Assembly: GCA_000622025.1 (NCBI GenBank)
Contig: KK211389.1
Location: 62,001 to 126,000 of the forward strand
From: Lachnospiraceae bacterium AD3010
GTDB lineage: Bacteria; Bacillota; Clostridia; Lachnospirales; Lachnospiraceae
Direction of reading: 5' to 3'
DNA length: 64,000 bases
The position numbers and the translations under genes are program-made. The notes beneath the pieces are model-generated. The model was not told where the DNA came from, made no database searches, and saw only the letters and a program-made list of their open reading frames with translations. How positions within the stretch are numbered: the first letter of the stretch is position 1; each line of letters begins with the position of its first letter. Positions 16,332 to 24,816 of this stretch are shown piece after piece.

Positions 16332-17374
16332 AGAACACGCTCCATAAATTCTTCAGCTGTTTCCGTCTTCTTTTTCAGAGTACAATCTGTTTTCACCTCT
16401 GAAACTGCCTTTACATCCTCCATCACCATGACAAGGGGCCCCTTTTCACGTACACTCGTCAGAACCACAACCTCCCTGTCACTATGGATGATCGGTTCGC
16501 ACTCCTTTGGCAGCAAATCTTTAAGTATCCCGGAGAACCCGGCCATTTCTCCCGGGGAGTCCAGGGTGAAGATCATAGCGCTGCAGGGATCATACCTGCC
16601 CTTTTGTATCAGGTCACGTAGATACCCGGTAAAATTCATTTTGTAGAAACCTGTATCAGGATCCCTGTATCGAAGCTCTTCGATGATTGTTATATAGAGG
16701 CATATTATGCCAATGGTCGTACCAAGTGCTGAAAATCCCCAGGAAACAATATCCTCTATAAGCCAGCCGGCAAATACCGGGACAAAGAACACATAGGGAT
16801 TGAAAAAGCGAAGATATCCGTTTTGTTTTTTGTATTCGTTAAGAAGCCAGAGCGCAAGCAGGAAGTAAAAAATCCTTATGATAAAGAAAATACAGACAGC
16901 AATGACAAAGATTATGAATCCCATTTTCGACATTACCGCCATAGGGATACTGACGGCTGAAACAACAGCGGAAATAATGAGCGGGGTAAAACCAAACCAG
17001 AATTTACGCCGGATAAAATCCCTGTCATCAAAAAGAAACCAGCTTAAAAAGGAGATCCACATATTCAGAAATACGGTGCTTAAGAATATATCGCAGAATG
17101 CAGCTGCCATCTCCGTCCAGAGCCAGACCGGATCATCGACTGATGAGAGGGTTCCGAAGTTTTCAATCATATAGCTTTCAAGCCTGAGATCCGCATAGGA
17201 TTTCAAAAGATGAATGACGGCCATAAGGAGAACGAGACCCGCAAAATTACGAAAATATCTCTTTAGCCGGTTCTTCTCCACAGGAAGCTTTCGCATACTG
17301 ATAAGGAGACCGATCAAGAGAACCACGGATAAAAGATCCGCACCAAAGGAAACATATAGCCTAACTGTATTCAT
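16328..17374 (-). CDS. Membrane protein with degenerate GGDEF domain
   Basis: 348 residues with seven to eight membrane helices over residues 1-235 and a soluble C-terminal domain of about 110 residues. The soluble part begins RDPDTGFYKMNFT, the DxxTGxxN-type opening of GGDEF domains, and the position of the GGDEF motif reads HSDREVVVL, so the catalytic acidic pair and glycines are lost. Such domains bind nucleotide or protein rather than make c-di-GMP. First gene of the operon ending at 11548, behind a good promoter. The 4-bp overlap with the next gene implies coupled synthesis. Confidence 0.6.
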   Translation of the reverse strand: MNTVRLYVSFGADLLSVVLLIGLLISMRKLPVEKNRLKRYFRNFAGLVLLMAVIHLLKSYADLRLESYMIENFGTLSSVDDPVWLWTEMAAAFCDIFLSTVFLNMWISFLSWFLFDDRDFIRRKFWFGFTPLIISAVVSAVSIPMAVMSKMGFIIFVIAVCIFFIIRIFYFLLALWLLNEYKKQNGYLRFFNPYVFFVPVFAGWLIEDIVSWGFSALGTTIGIICLYITIIEELRYRDPDTGFYKMNFTGYLRDLIQKGRYDPCSAMIFTLDSPGEMAGFSGILKDLLPKECEPIIHSDREVVVLTSVREKGPLVMVMEDVKAVSEVKTDCTLKKKTETAEEFMERVL

Positions 17375-17417
17375 ACTTAAATCACTCCTGCTTCGATTTC
17401 GACTCGGATTATTCTAA

Positions 17418-17447
17418 AGTATATCATAATCTTGTTTGGCTCCGCAA
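17418..17447 (-). promoter_or_regulatory. Sigma-70-type promoter for the 17374-11548 operon
   Basis: On the minus strand TTGCGG, an 18-bp spacer and TATACT, 44 bp upstream of the ATG at 17374, which itself has GCAGGAG. Confidence 0.55.
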
Positions 17448-17474
17448 TTTATCCTGCTACCTAAGGATAAAATA

Positions 17475-18029
17475 CTACATCCCAAGTGCATACCCGCTTA
17501 TTATCCCTACAGCTCCGGATATCAGGATGATAAGTATAGGACTCTTCTTTTTTAATGCGAGAATGATCATTACGGAAAAAATAAGGACACCTATAACAGA
17601 GGGCATAATTCCCCCGTATTCTCCGCTCTTAAATACCTCAAACCCCAGTGATATAAGGGCTGACAGGATCATTCCGACCACCGCCGGCCTAAGACCCTGC
17701 ATGGCTCCCTTCACTACCCTGCTCTTCTTAAATCTGTCATAGACCCTGGAAACCAGCAGGATAACAAGGAAGGAAGGCAGCACAACCCCAAGGGTCGCTG
17801 CCGCAGCTCCCGGTACTCCACCCGTAGTGCTCCCTATGAAGGTCGCCATATTTATGGCAAAGGGTCCGGGCGTACTCTCGCTCACCGCAATAAAATTAAT
17901 GATATCCTCGGTTTCAGCCCAGCCGTGTGAGATAACCTCAGACTTTATTAGCGGTATCATTGCGTAACCGCCGCCAAATGTAAATAATCCTATCCTGAAA
18001 AACGCAAGGAAGAGCTCCAGTATTATCAT
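17475..18029 (-). CDS. Chromate transporter family protein (half-size, second subunit)
   Basis: 184 residues with the N-terminal ChrA signature FRIGLFTFGGGYAMIPLI and ESTPGPFAINMATFIG. Short ChrA proteins of Firmicutes come as adjacent pairs, each equivalent to one half of the long proteobacterial ChrA, and are thought to function as heterodimers. It overlaps its twin at 18026 by 4 bp. The substrate in anaerobes without chromate exposure is uncertain; the annotation is a family name. Confidence 0.88.
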   Translation of the reverse strand: MIILELFLAFFRIGLFTFGGGYAMIPLIKSEVISHGWAETEDIINFIAVSESTPGPFAINMATFIGSTTGGVPGAAAATLGVVLPSFLVILLVSRVYDRFKKSRVVKGAMQGLRPAVVGMILSALISLGFEVFKSGEYGGIMPSVIGVLIFSVMIILALKKKSPILIILISGAVGIISGYALGM

Positions 18030-18580
18030 TTTGCTTCTCTCCTTAGTGCAGAGCTTATAATTCCGATAAATGCACAGGCCACTATAACGATAATCACGTT
18101 TACATTAAATATAAGGACCACTGCCGCAGACAGCAGGATAATAGCATACGAGAGGATATCCTGCGGGCATTTCTTAAACATTGAATACAAAGCTTTAAGG
18201 ATAAGGGCAAGGACTCCCGCCCTTATCCCCCAGAAGGCATAGCGTACAACCTTTATTTCCCTAAAGGCCTCAAAAAAATACGACACAGCGAGAATGATAA
18301 AAAAGGATGGCAGCACGACTCCTAGCGTTGCACAGACTGCACCAAAGAAGCCCCCGACCTTTTTCCCAATAAATGTAGCGGCATTGATCGCTATGGGTCC
18401 CGGAGTAGACTCTGCTATCACTATTATGTCCAGAAGCTCCTCACCGCTTATCCATTTTTTATTCTCGACCGTCTCCCTTTCCATAATGGGGATCATGGCA
18501 TATCCCCCGCCGAAAGTGAAAAGTCCGATCTTTGCAAAAGTAAGGAAAAGCTCCTTATCTTTTCTTACGGCATCACCCAT
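18026..18580 (-). CDS. Chromate transporter family protein (half-size, first subunit)
   Basis: 184 residues from ATG 18580; a GTG at 18589 is also in frame but the AGAGGTG site fits the ATG. It carries the same paired motifs as its neighbour: FAKIGLFTFGGGYAMIPIM and ESTPGPIAINAATFIG. The two proteins are clear paralogues and their genes overlap by 4 bp. The region upstream contains an extended -10-like TGTGGTAAAAT. Confidence 0.88.
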   Translation of the reverse strand: MGDAVRKDKELFLTFAKIGLFTFGGGYAMIPIMERETVENKKWISGEELLDIIVIAESTPGPIAINAATFIGKKVGGFFGAVCATLGVVLPSFFIILAVSYFFEAFREIKVVRYAFWGIRAGVLALILKALYSMFKKCPQDILSYAIILLSAAVVLIFNVNVIIVIVACAFIGIISSALRREAK

Positions 18581-18641
18581 TTTTTCCACACCTCTTTCGC
18601 ATATTTTACCACAGATATAAAAGCTTAAACCGGAAAATATG

Positions 18642-18670
18642 AAAAGCGGCTCCCCTTTACGGGAAGCCGC
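18642..18670 (-). terminator. Rho-independent terminator of the TRAP operon
   Basis: GCGGCTTCCC and GGGGAGCCGC (minus strand) form a GC-rich hairpin followed by TTTTCAT, 24 bp after the stop of the gene at 18695. Confidence 0.75.
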
Positions 18671-18694
18671 CCTGATTAAATGTGTTTTCTTTTC

Positions 18695-19849
18695 TCAGGA
18701 TGTAAAAGCAGCAACGTATGCCTTTGCATCTTCTTCGCTCATTCCCTTCTGGGAAACAAGCTGTTCAGTATACCAGTCGGCAGCACCCGAAGCCGCATTC
18801 TTAAAGGAATCGGAGTCGATGGCATCAAGGGTTGTAACCTCCATTGCTCCGTTATCCTTCCATTCGGAAACAAGGGCTTCAACGTTCTCACGGTTTATGG
18901 TCTTCTGATATTCAACAGCCTTTGCCGCATTGGCATCTATTACAGCCTTCTGCTCATCGGTGAAGTTGTCATAGGCTCCCTGGTTTATGCAGAAGAAGAG
19001 GCAGTCATAATATGCATTCCAGAGGGATATGTAATCCTGAACATCCTGAACCGAAGCCGAAGCAATGGCGGTCTCGGGGTTTTCTTCACCGTCTACCGTA
19101 CCCTGCTGAAGCGCCGTGTAGGTCTCTGCCCAGTTCATAACGGATGCATCGCATCCCCACTCCTTATATACCTCTGCACAAAGGTCGTTGGAGCATATGC
19201 GCATCTTTATATCTGAAAGATCGGAAACACTGGTTATGGGCTTCTTTGAATTGGTGATCTGTCTGAAGCCGTTCTCCGCGATGCCTTCGCATTTAAGTCC
19301 GTACTCGGAAAGAACACCCTTCAGATTGTCTCCGCCCTCTCCTGCCATGACCTTATCAACATCATCATAATTACTGAAGATATAGGGAAGTGATACCACG
19401 TTAAATCTGGGGTCAAAGTTTGCATAGATAAGATTTGAATGAAGGGAAACCTGTATCGTGTTTCCGTCCATAAGAGACTGTATGCCGGCGACCTGATCTC
19501 CGTTTGTAAGCTGTTCTCCGGCATATACCGCAACTTTCACCTTCCCGCCCGTAGATTCCTGCATAAGGGCGTTAAAGTAGTACCCTGCCTGGGCCCAGGT
19601 GGAAGTATCTCCTGTTGAACAGTCGAAATTCCAGGTGGTTTCCGGCCACTCGTCACTTCCTTCGTACTTTGCAGCTTCATTTGCGGCAACGAAGCGGTCT
19701 GATGCCTCGTAGTCCTGATAATCGACTCCGGAAGCGGCCGCAGCCGGAGCAGCGGCTTCCTGTCCCGATGCCGCGGGAGCTTTGCTGCCACAGGCTGTCA
19801 TGGAAGCTGCCACTGCCACTGTGAGCAGTACAGACAATGCTTTTTTCAT
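18695..19849 (-). CDS. dctP: TRAP transporter solute-binding protein
   Basis: 384 residues, lipoprotein signal ending MTACGSK, then an Ala-rich linker and a DctP-family domain. Family marks are the ligand-carboxylate region GFRQITNSKKPITS, in which the conserved Arg binds the substrate carboxylate, DLSDIKMRI, and ALQQGTVDGEENP. It delivers an organic acid (C4-dicarboxylate, sugar acid or similar) to the DctQM membrane pair encoded directly upstream. Last gene of the operon, followed by a terminator. Substrate unknown; no catabolic gene is adjacent. Confidence 0.92.
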   Translation of the reverse strand: MKKALSVLLTVAVAASMTACGSKAPAASGQEAAAPAAAASGVDYQDYEASDRFVAANEAAKYEGSDEWPETTWNFDCSTGDTSTWAQAGYYFNALMQESTGGKVKVAVYAGEQLTNGDQVAGIQSLMDGNTIQVSLHSNLIYANFDPRFNVVSLPYIFSNYDDVDKVMAGEGGDNLKGVLSEYGLKCEGIAENGFRQITNSKKPITSVSDLSDIKMRICSNDLCAEVYKEWGCDASVMNWAETYTALQQGTVDGEENPETAIASASVQDVQDYISLWNAYYDCLFFCINQGAYDNFTDEQKAVIDANAAKAVEYQKTINRENVEALVSEWKDNGAMEVTTLDAIDSDSFKNAASGAADWYTEQLVSQKGMSEEDAKAYVAAFTS

Positions 19850-19867
19850 TAATAAATCCTCCCTTTC

Positions 19868-21214
19868 TTAATGCACTTGCTTAAATAAGAGACTCACTCC
19901 CGGCACATATGTTACCAGAAGGAGCACTATCAAAGATGCTATTATCATCGGTACCACAGCCTTTGATATCATAGGTAGAGTTACTTTATGATAAACCTCG
20001 TTTCCTTCTTTCTCAGAGGAAACCACGTCTTTGATCTTAAGACCCATAGCCACGAAAAGATTGACTCCCACAGGGGGTGTCACCTGTCCGATAGCCAGAT
20101 TGACGGTAGCCACTATTCCGAATGCAACGGGATCGTAGCCAAGCTTAAGGGCAACCGGCAGCATGATCGGAATAAAGATATACATGGCCGAATTTGCATC
20201 GATAAAACACCCTGCAATGAGGAAAATTATATTCACAATGATCAGGAATACCACCTTATTCGCGGATACGCTGGTCAAAACTGCCTGTGCCGCCTGGGAT
20301 ATCCCGAAAAGAGTACAGCAGTATGAGAACAGGGACGCCGAAGCAACGATCAGCATTATCCCGCCCGTAGTCTTTGCGGAATCAACCATTATACCGAAGA
20401 GATCCTTGAGCTTTACCTCTTTATAGATAAACATTCCTACTATAAGGCCGTAAATCACCGATACCGCAGCAGCCTCAGTGGGAGTGAAGATACCTCCGTA
20501 GATACCTCCCAAAATGATAACAGGCATCAGAAGGCCCCAGAAGGCCTCCTTAAAGCTCCTGAAGCGCTCCTTCCAGCTTCTCTTCTCGTGCGCGGGTTTT
20601 ATCCCCTTTCTTCCCACCTCAATAAGAACCACAACAGCGAGGGCAGCTCCCATAAGGATCCCCGGGATTATTCCTGCCATAAACATCTCACCGACATTAG
20701 TATTTGCTATGGATGCATATACCACGAAGGCTATCGAAGGAGGGATGACTATGGCTATTGAGCTGGAGGTGGCCATAAGTCCCTCTGAGAATGCAGGAGA
20801 AAAGCCCGACTCTATCATTGTAGGAACGAGAACCGCACCGAGTGCCGCAACCGTAGCAGGTCCTGATCCCGAAATAGCACCGAAGAAGCAGGCCACTATG
20901 ACACAGACTATTGCCATTCCGCCCCTTACATGCCCCACACAGTCATCGATAAAGCTTACCAGCCGGGTCGAAATACCGGCCTTTGCCATAATATTTCCGG
21001 AAAGTACAAAAAACGGGATGGCGAGAAGCAGGAACTTTGCGGTTCCAGTATAAGTATTGGTAGCTATGATGCTTAGATCCAGCATTGAAAACTTTGGATC
21101 CGTAGCCGATGCCACAAGAACCGTGAGTGCCGAGCTCATACCCAGACAGATCGCTATAGGGAGCCCGATTATCAGCATAATAAAGAATGAAATAAAGAGT
21201 ATCGCTGCTATCAT
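19868..21214 (-). CDS. dctM: TRAP transporter large permease
   Basis: 448 residues with about twelve helices, the normal length for DctM. Typical segments are PIAICLGMSSALTVL, FFGAISGSGPATVAALG and, near the end, GQVTPPVGVNLFVA. It forms the Na+-coupled transport unit with DctQ. Start overlaps the DctQ stop (ATGA). It is followed after 18 bp by dctP. Confidence 0.93.
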   Translation of the reverse strand: MIAAILFISFFIMLIIGLPIAICLGMSSALTVLVASATDPKFSMLDLSIIATNTYTGTAKFLLLAIPFFVLSGNIMAKAGISTRLVSFIDDCVGHVRGGMAIVCVIVACFFGAISGSGPATVAALGAVLVPTMIESGFSPAFSEGLMATSSSIAIVIPPSIAFVVYASIANTNVGEMFMAGIIPGILMGAALAVVVLIEVGRKGIKPAHEKRSWKERFRSFKEAFWGLLMPVIILGGIYGGIFTPTEAAAVSVIYGLIVGMFIYKEVKLKDLFGIMVDSAKTTGGIMLIVASASLFSYCCTLFGISQAAQAVLTSVSANKVVFLIIVNIIFLIAGCFIDANSAMYIFIPIMLPVALKLGYDPVAFGIVATVNLAIGQVTPPVGVNLFVAMGLKIKDVVSSEKEGNEVYHKVTLPMISKAVVPMIIASLIVLLLVTYVPGVSLLFKQVH

Positions 21215-21705
21215 GCCTTCTCCCCCTTTCCTTCAATGTCGCTCATACAGAAATCGATGCAGTTTTCAATGAAGTGAAGGGCAAGGGAAATACCGCCTAT
21301 CACCACAAATGCCCAGAAAATACTCTTACTGATATGAAGTATGGGACTGAAGGTATGATCCGCAGTCATCCTGCCATATCCCTGCCAGGCAAGTATAAGG
21401 GAATACACTACACCGATCACCGTAGAAATGACCTTCAAAACCTTCTTCATCCCCGGCCCCACATGATCCGGCAGCAATGCCAGATTAACAAGATCTCCGG
21501 TACCTGCCGCAACTCCCGCGGCAAGAAGGGAAATCAGTACAAATACTGCAACTACGATCTCTTCCGCAAATCCCCAGGAATGGTGGAATACATATCTTGC
21601 AACCACGTTTCCGAAGGTCAGACCAAGAACCAGTATAGACGCAAGGGCAAGAACGATCTCCTCTATAAACGTGATCACACCCATTATTTTCTTATAAACC
21701 TGCAT
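21211..21705 (-). CDS. dctQ: TRAP transporter small permease
   Basis: Start placed at ATG 21705 (MQVYKKIMGV), four bases after GGAGGAG; the longer frame to 21786 runs into the promoter region. 164 residues with four helices and the family segment NVVARYVFHHSWGFAEEIVV, in which the Arg/Trp/Glu region contacts DctM. It is the first gene of the dctQMP operon, with a canonical promoter and a candidate operator upstream. Confidence 0.9.
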   Translation of the reverse strand: MQVYKKIMGVITFIEEIVLALASILVLGLTFGNVVARYVFHHSWGFAEEIVVAVFVLISLLAAGVAAGTGDLVNLALLPDHVGPGMKKVLKVISTVIGVVYSLILAWQGYGRMTADHTFSPILHISKSIFWAFVVIGGISLALHFIENCIDFCMSDIEGKGEKA

Positions 21706-21732
21706 AACTCCTCCAATTGTATCTGTCTGCCG

Positions 21733-21753
21733 GTTTACTTTATTCAGGTAAAC
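21733..21753. promoter_or_regulatory. Candidate operator upstream of dctQ
   Basis: GTTTAC and GTAAAC form an inverted repeat separated by nine bases between the -10 and the start codon, placed where a repressor would block transcription of the TRAP operon. Confidence 0.4.
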
Positions 21754-21788
21754 TGGTAACGCGATAAATAATGCGCAATAATTCAAAT

Positions 21789-21817
21789 ATTATAAGGGGA
21801 TAATCTTTAAGCGTCAA
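21789..21817 (-). promoter_or_regulatory. Sigma-70-type promoter of the TRAP operon
   Basis: Minus strand TTGACG, a 17-bp spacer, TATAAT; the -10 box ends 83 bp before the dctQ start. Confidence 0.7.
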
Positions 21818-21823
21818 GAGAAT

Positions 21824-21997
21824 CTACAGTACCATCAAGATAAACGCAGCAATCTCTCCACCCGTATTGACTGCATATCCACAAGCAAACCCTGCGGAAC
21901 GCGCTACGCCAAGCTCTCCGCCAACTGCGGCTAAGCACGCGGAGCATTCACGAACGATTTGTTCATACTCCGCGTGCCAATCCGCAGTAGGCGGCAT
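21824..21997 (-). CDS. Micro-ORF inside palindromic element copy B (doubtful)
   Basis: 57 codons, ATG at 21997, ending just outside the element. The core matches the micro-ORF of copy A (WHAEY, SACLAAVGGELGVARSAG, ACGYAVNT). The 3' end overlaps the TRAP promoter region. No ribosome site is visible; likely a by-product of the palindrome. Confidence 0.2.
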   Translation of the reverse strand: MPPTADWHAEYEQIVRECSACLAAVGGELGVARSAGFACGYAVNTGGEIAAFILMVL

Positions 21998-22079
21998 ATC
22001 TTGTCTGCGGTTCCGATAAAGGGTTATGCTTGTGGATATGCAGCCAATATGTTTTATGGAGAGATTGCTGCGTTTATCC
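21839..22079 (-). mobile_element. Palindromic MITE-like element, copy B
   Basis: Inverted relative to copy A at 10292-10534 and near-identical across its length. It fills the spacer between the lysE-like gene and the TRAP promoter, ending directly against the lysE-like stop codon at 22080, where its fold-back structure could serve as a terminator. Confidence 0.75.
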
Positions 22080-22673
22080 TTACAACACCATCCGGATGGC
22101 GCAGTAGATAAGGAGTGCAGACATCAGTATATTAATAACCCGGTAAAATCTGTCATAGAAGGGATTCAGAATGCTTCCGAAGAAAGCCCAGATCAGGTTT
22201 CCGGCGCCGCAGCAAAAGGTCATTGTCACTGCAAAAAGGAGGATATTCCCGATACCGCTTCCGTAGGGAAGAAAATATCCTGGAAAGGCCGCAAGTCCCA
22301 GCAGTATAACCTTTACATTTAAGAACTGCAGGATAAATCCGTCCCTGAAGCCAAGGGCGTTTTTCTCCCCCTCATTCTCCTTAACCGGCTTTCTCCTTAG
22401 GGTAATGAAGGCAAGATACAGTATATAAGCTGCTCCAACATATTTAAGATACGGAGCAGCGGCAGGAACCACCCTGCTTAAGCCTAAACAGAAGGCTCCT
22501 GCCAGTGTCATCACCGTAATAAGCCCGGACCATATACCGAGAAGAAGGTGGATGCAATTCTTAAACCCCCTCTGCCCCACTGCGGAAAGCATCAGTATAT
22601 TATTCGGTCCGGGCATAAAGGTCACTGCACAGACATATAGAATGAATGAAATGTAATCAGGCTGCATCATCAA
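22080..22673 (-). CDS. LysE/RhtB family amino-acid exporter
   Basis: 197 residues, six helices, with the N-terminal family motif TFMPGPNNILMLSAVGQRGF. LysE-type proteins export basic or neutral amino acids by proton antiport. It overlaps the upstream HAD gene by 17 bp, so the two are cotranscribed. The 3' end abuts palindromic element copy B. Substrate not predictable. Confidence 0.88.
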   Translation of the reverse strand: MMMQPDYISFILYVCAVTFMPGPNNILMLSAVGQRGFKNCIHLLLGIWSGLITVMTLAGAFCLGLSRVVPAAAPYLKYVGAAYILYLAFITLRRKPVKENEGEKNALGFRDGFILQFLNVKVILLGLAAFPGYFLPYGSGIGNILLFAVTMTFCCGAGNLIWAFFGSILNPFYDRFYRVINILMSALLIYCAIRMVL

Positions 22674-23829
22674 GTATTTCTTCCAGCCTGTCCTTTATCT
22701 CCTCATACTCCTTGTCAAAGGTATCAAGCCCCGCATCGGGATTCTTTTTCACTCCTTCACCGTAGATCGTGGTCCAGTCATTCTTCATGGAAATGGGTAC
22801 CCAGCCCTCTTCTTCGCAGAGCTTACGCATCTTTTCAGCTTTTTCCACGTTTCCGTACTCACGCTCGGTATCGTCGCAGCATAGCATAAAGGCGAGACTC
22901 TTATAGGGGTTATTGCTAACCACATATTTCGCCATGCTGGAATCGCCGGTACTGTTGCCGAATGAAAGGACAGGCTGTACGCCGATCTCCCTGGCTATTG
23001 CGGATACCTTGTTCATCTTAAGGTTCTTAATAATGAAATCCCCTTTAAGAATAAGCCGGTCTCCATCGGAAAACTGATAGGACAGTCCATCCTCTCCGTT
23101 CTGATTGGATGCTGCTATCACCTCATCAGATCCGATTATCTGATCCATTGGAAGACCGAGAGTATTCCTTAAGCCGCCTCTTATGATAAGTCTGTCGGTT
23201 CCGCTCACTATATAGCAGGTAAACTCATTCCCGGCGAGGTAATCCAGGATCTGAAGCATGGGCTTATAAAGGGACTCTGCCCTTGTCATTCCGTCATATC
23301 CGGGTGCAGGCTCTTTCCCGTATTCCTCCACATAGTCCTCGAATTCATCGACCGTCATTCCCGCGAATGATGAAGCGATCGCCTGCCCGTGCTCTGTATC
23401 CATATTCTTCGGATACTCTCCGTCCTGTACCCACTGCAGTATCTTTGCAACGGTATCAAGCTCAGAATCAGAGGCCTTATCCTTATAATCCGGATCCTCC
23501 AGCACTCTGTGGACAAGGAGACTGTGGTCAAAGTATATGGGATTTGTCTCGCTGAAAAGCGTTCCGTCAAGATCAAAAACCGCAATACGCCTCTCTGCGG
23601 GGATGAAATCCGGACTGCCTTCATCCGTTATGCTCTTCATATAAGCGGTCAGCTCCTTTTTTGCCGCCGAATCATCCGTCCACAAAGAAAGTGCCGCCGC
23701 ACCGTCACCTGCCTTGCCGCCTTTGGCCGCCCCAGGCTTCGTCACATAAATGATCATCACCAGTATAAATAATGCAAAAGCAACGATCGCCGCGATACGC
23801 CAAACCCCGTCTGAACTGTTTCCCTTCAT
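22657..23829 (-). CDS. Membrane-anchored HAD-superfamily phosphatase
   Basis: 390 residues. A single N-terminal membrane anchor (residues 10-28) is followed by an exported HAD domain: motif I VFDLDGTLF, motif II CYIVSGTDR, a Lys in motif III (KGDFIIKNLKMNK) and motif IV LSFGNSTGDSSM. The helical cap between motifs I and II suggests the phosphoserine-phosphatase-like subgroup. The start at 23829 has GGGAGGAATC before it. Cotranscribed with the LysE-like exporter; substrate unknown. An extended -10 (TGTTATACT) lies near 23898-23906. Confidence 0.8.
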   Translation of the reverse strand: MKGNSSDGVWRIAAIVAFALFILVMIIYVTKPGAAKGGKAGDGAAALSLWTDDSAAKKELTAYMKSITDEGSPDFIPAERRIAVFDLDGTLFSETNPIYFDHSLLVHRVLEDPDYKDKASDSELDTVAKILQWVQDGEYPKNMDTEHGQAIASSFAGMTVDEFEDYVEEYGKEPAPGYDGMTRAESLYKPMLQILDYLAGNEFTCYIVSGTDRLIIRGGLRNTLGLPMDQIIGSDEVIAASNQNGEDGLSYQFSDGDRLILKGDFIIKNLKMNKVSAIAREIGVQPVLSFGNSTGDSSMAKYVVSNNPYKSLAFMLCCDDTEREYGNVEKAEKMRKLCEEEGWVPISMKNDWTTIYGEGVKKNPDAGLDTFDKEYEEIKDRLEEILDDAA

Positions 23830-23909
23830 TATCGATTCCTCCCTTTTAAATTCTTACTACATTGAAGAAGCAATCACTCTCCTTCCAGAGCTTTAGTATA
23901 ACAGATTTT

Positions 23910-23940
23910 GGAGTCAAGTTGGAACCGTCCCCTTTGACTC
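23910..23940. repeat. Dispersed GGGACGGTTCT hairpin repeat
   Basis: GGAGTCAA and TTTGACTC flank GGAACCGTCCC, followed by two further TTGACTC/TTGACTCT half-units up to about 23960. It lies just upstream of the HAD gene promoter region. Confidence 0.65.
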
Positions 23941-23968
23941 TTTGACTCCCCATTGACTCTTCAAAAGC

Positions 23969-24802
23969 CTACTCCGTGTCTCCGGCTTCCTCTTTGTCAG
24001 TACGGAAAATTAGATTAAGTATATGTGAAAGATGAATAATGAATACGGCAGCAAGGAGAAATAAATGCGTATAGAATACACCAACGATATAATAGTTTCT
24101 TTCCAGAAGAAAGCCTGCCCTGAACCCGGTAAAGCACAAGGCTCCTGACAGCAGAAGACCAAGCAGAAGTAATGGGGATTTAAGAAAAACATTCTTAATT
24201 GCATTCAGAAAATCCCCGAAGGATGCATCAAAATAGACGAATCTTCCAACCATCAGTCCGAGATAATACATCATCACGGGACTGTATTCACTCTTATCCC
24301 CGTATACATTGAGGCAGAGAAGAACGATTATCGCATAAAACATTGCAAGCATACGTATCGTTGCACGGTTCTCATTATTAATTCTTTTTAAGGGGATGAT
24401 AAGACTGTCCAGAATAGTATTCAGTATGCAGGAAAGCAGTATAAGAAGCAGCAGGATAAAATCCTTCCACTCCTCCCATATTCCGGCAAAATCACTAAAG
24501 TAACCGTATCCTCCGCCGCCTGAGCTTACCAGCGAATATATATGATTAAGTATCACATAGGCACAGGCAAAGGACATTACGGATGTGGCGGATATTATCA
24601 TTTCATAAAACATCTGCACCGAATCCAGTATCTTTGCATTTTTCAGTGCCTTATTCCTTCTGTCCTTTGAAAAAAGAAAGGCAAATCCGGTACCCCAGAT
24701 GATAAGGATATTGCAGATAATAATCCCGGCGAGTGCCAAAAGAAAAAAAATGATCTTCTCGGTATTACTGAAATCAGGATTCAAATATGCATCAACAGAC
24801 AT
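23969..24802 (-). CDS. Polytopic membrane protein, last gene of the signalling operon
   Basis: 277 residues, about eight membrane helices, no enzymatic motif recognised. A Gly-rich loop (SSGGGGYGYFSD) lies between helices 3 and 4. It begins 14 bp after the GGDEF gene with AGAGGAAAG as ribosome site, so it belongs to the chemoreceptor-EAL-GGDEF operon and may be an output or accessory component of that module. No family assigned. Confidence 0.6.
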   Translation of the reverse strand: MSVDAYLNPDFSNTEKIIFFLLALAGIIICNILIIWGTGFAFLFSKDRRNKALKNAKILDSVQMFYEMIISATSVMSFACAYVILNHIYSLVSSGGGGYGYFSDFAGIWEEWKDFILLLLILLSCILNTILDSLIIPLKRINNENRATIRMLAMFYAIIVLLCLNVYGDKSEYSPVMMYYLGLMVGRFVYFDASFGDFLNAIKNVFLKSPLLLLGLLLSGALCFTGFRAGFLLERNYYIVGVFYTHLFLLAAVFIIHLSHILNLIFRTDKEEAGDTE

Positions 24803-24816
24803 TTTCTTTCCTCTCT

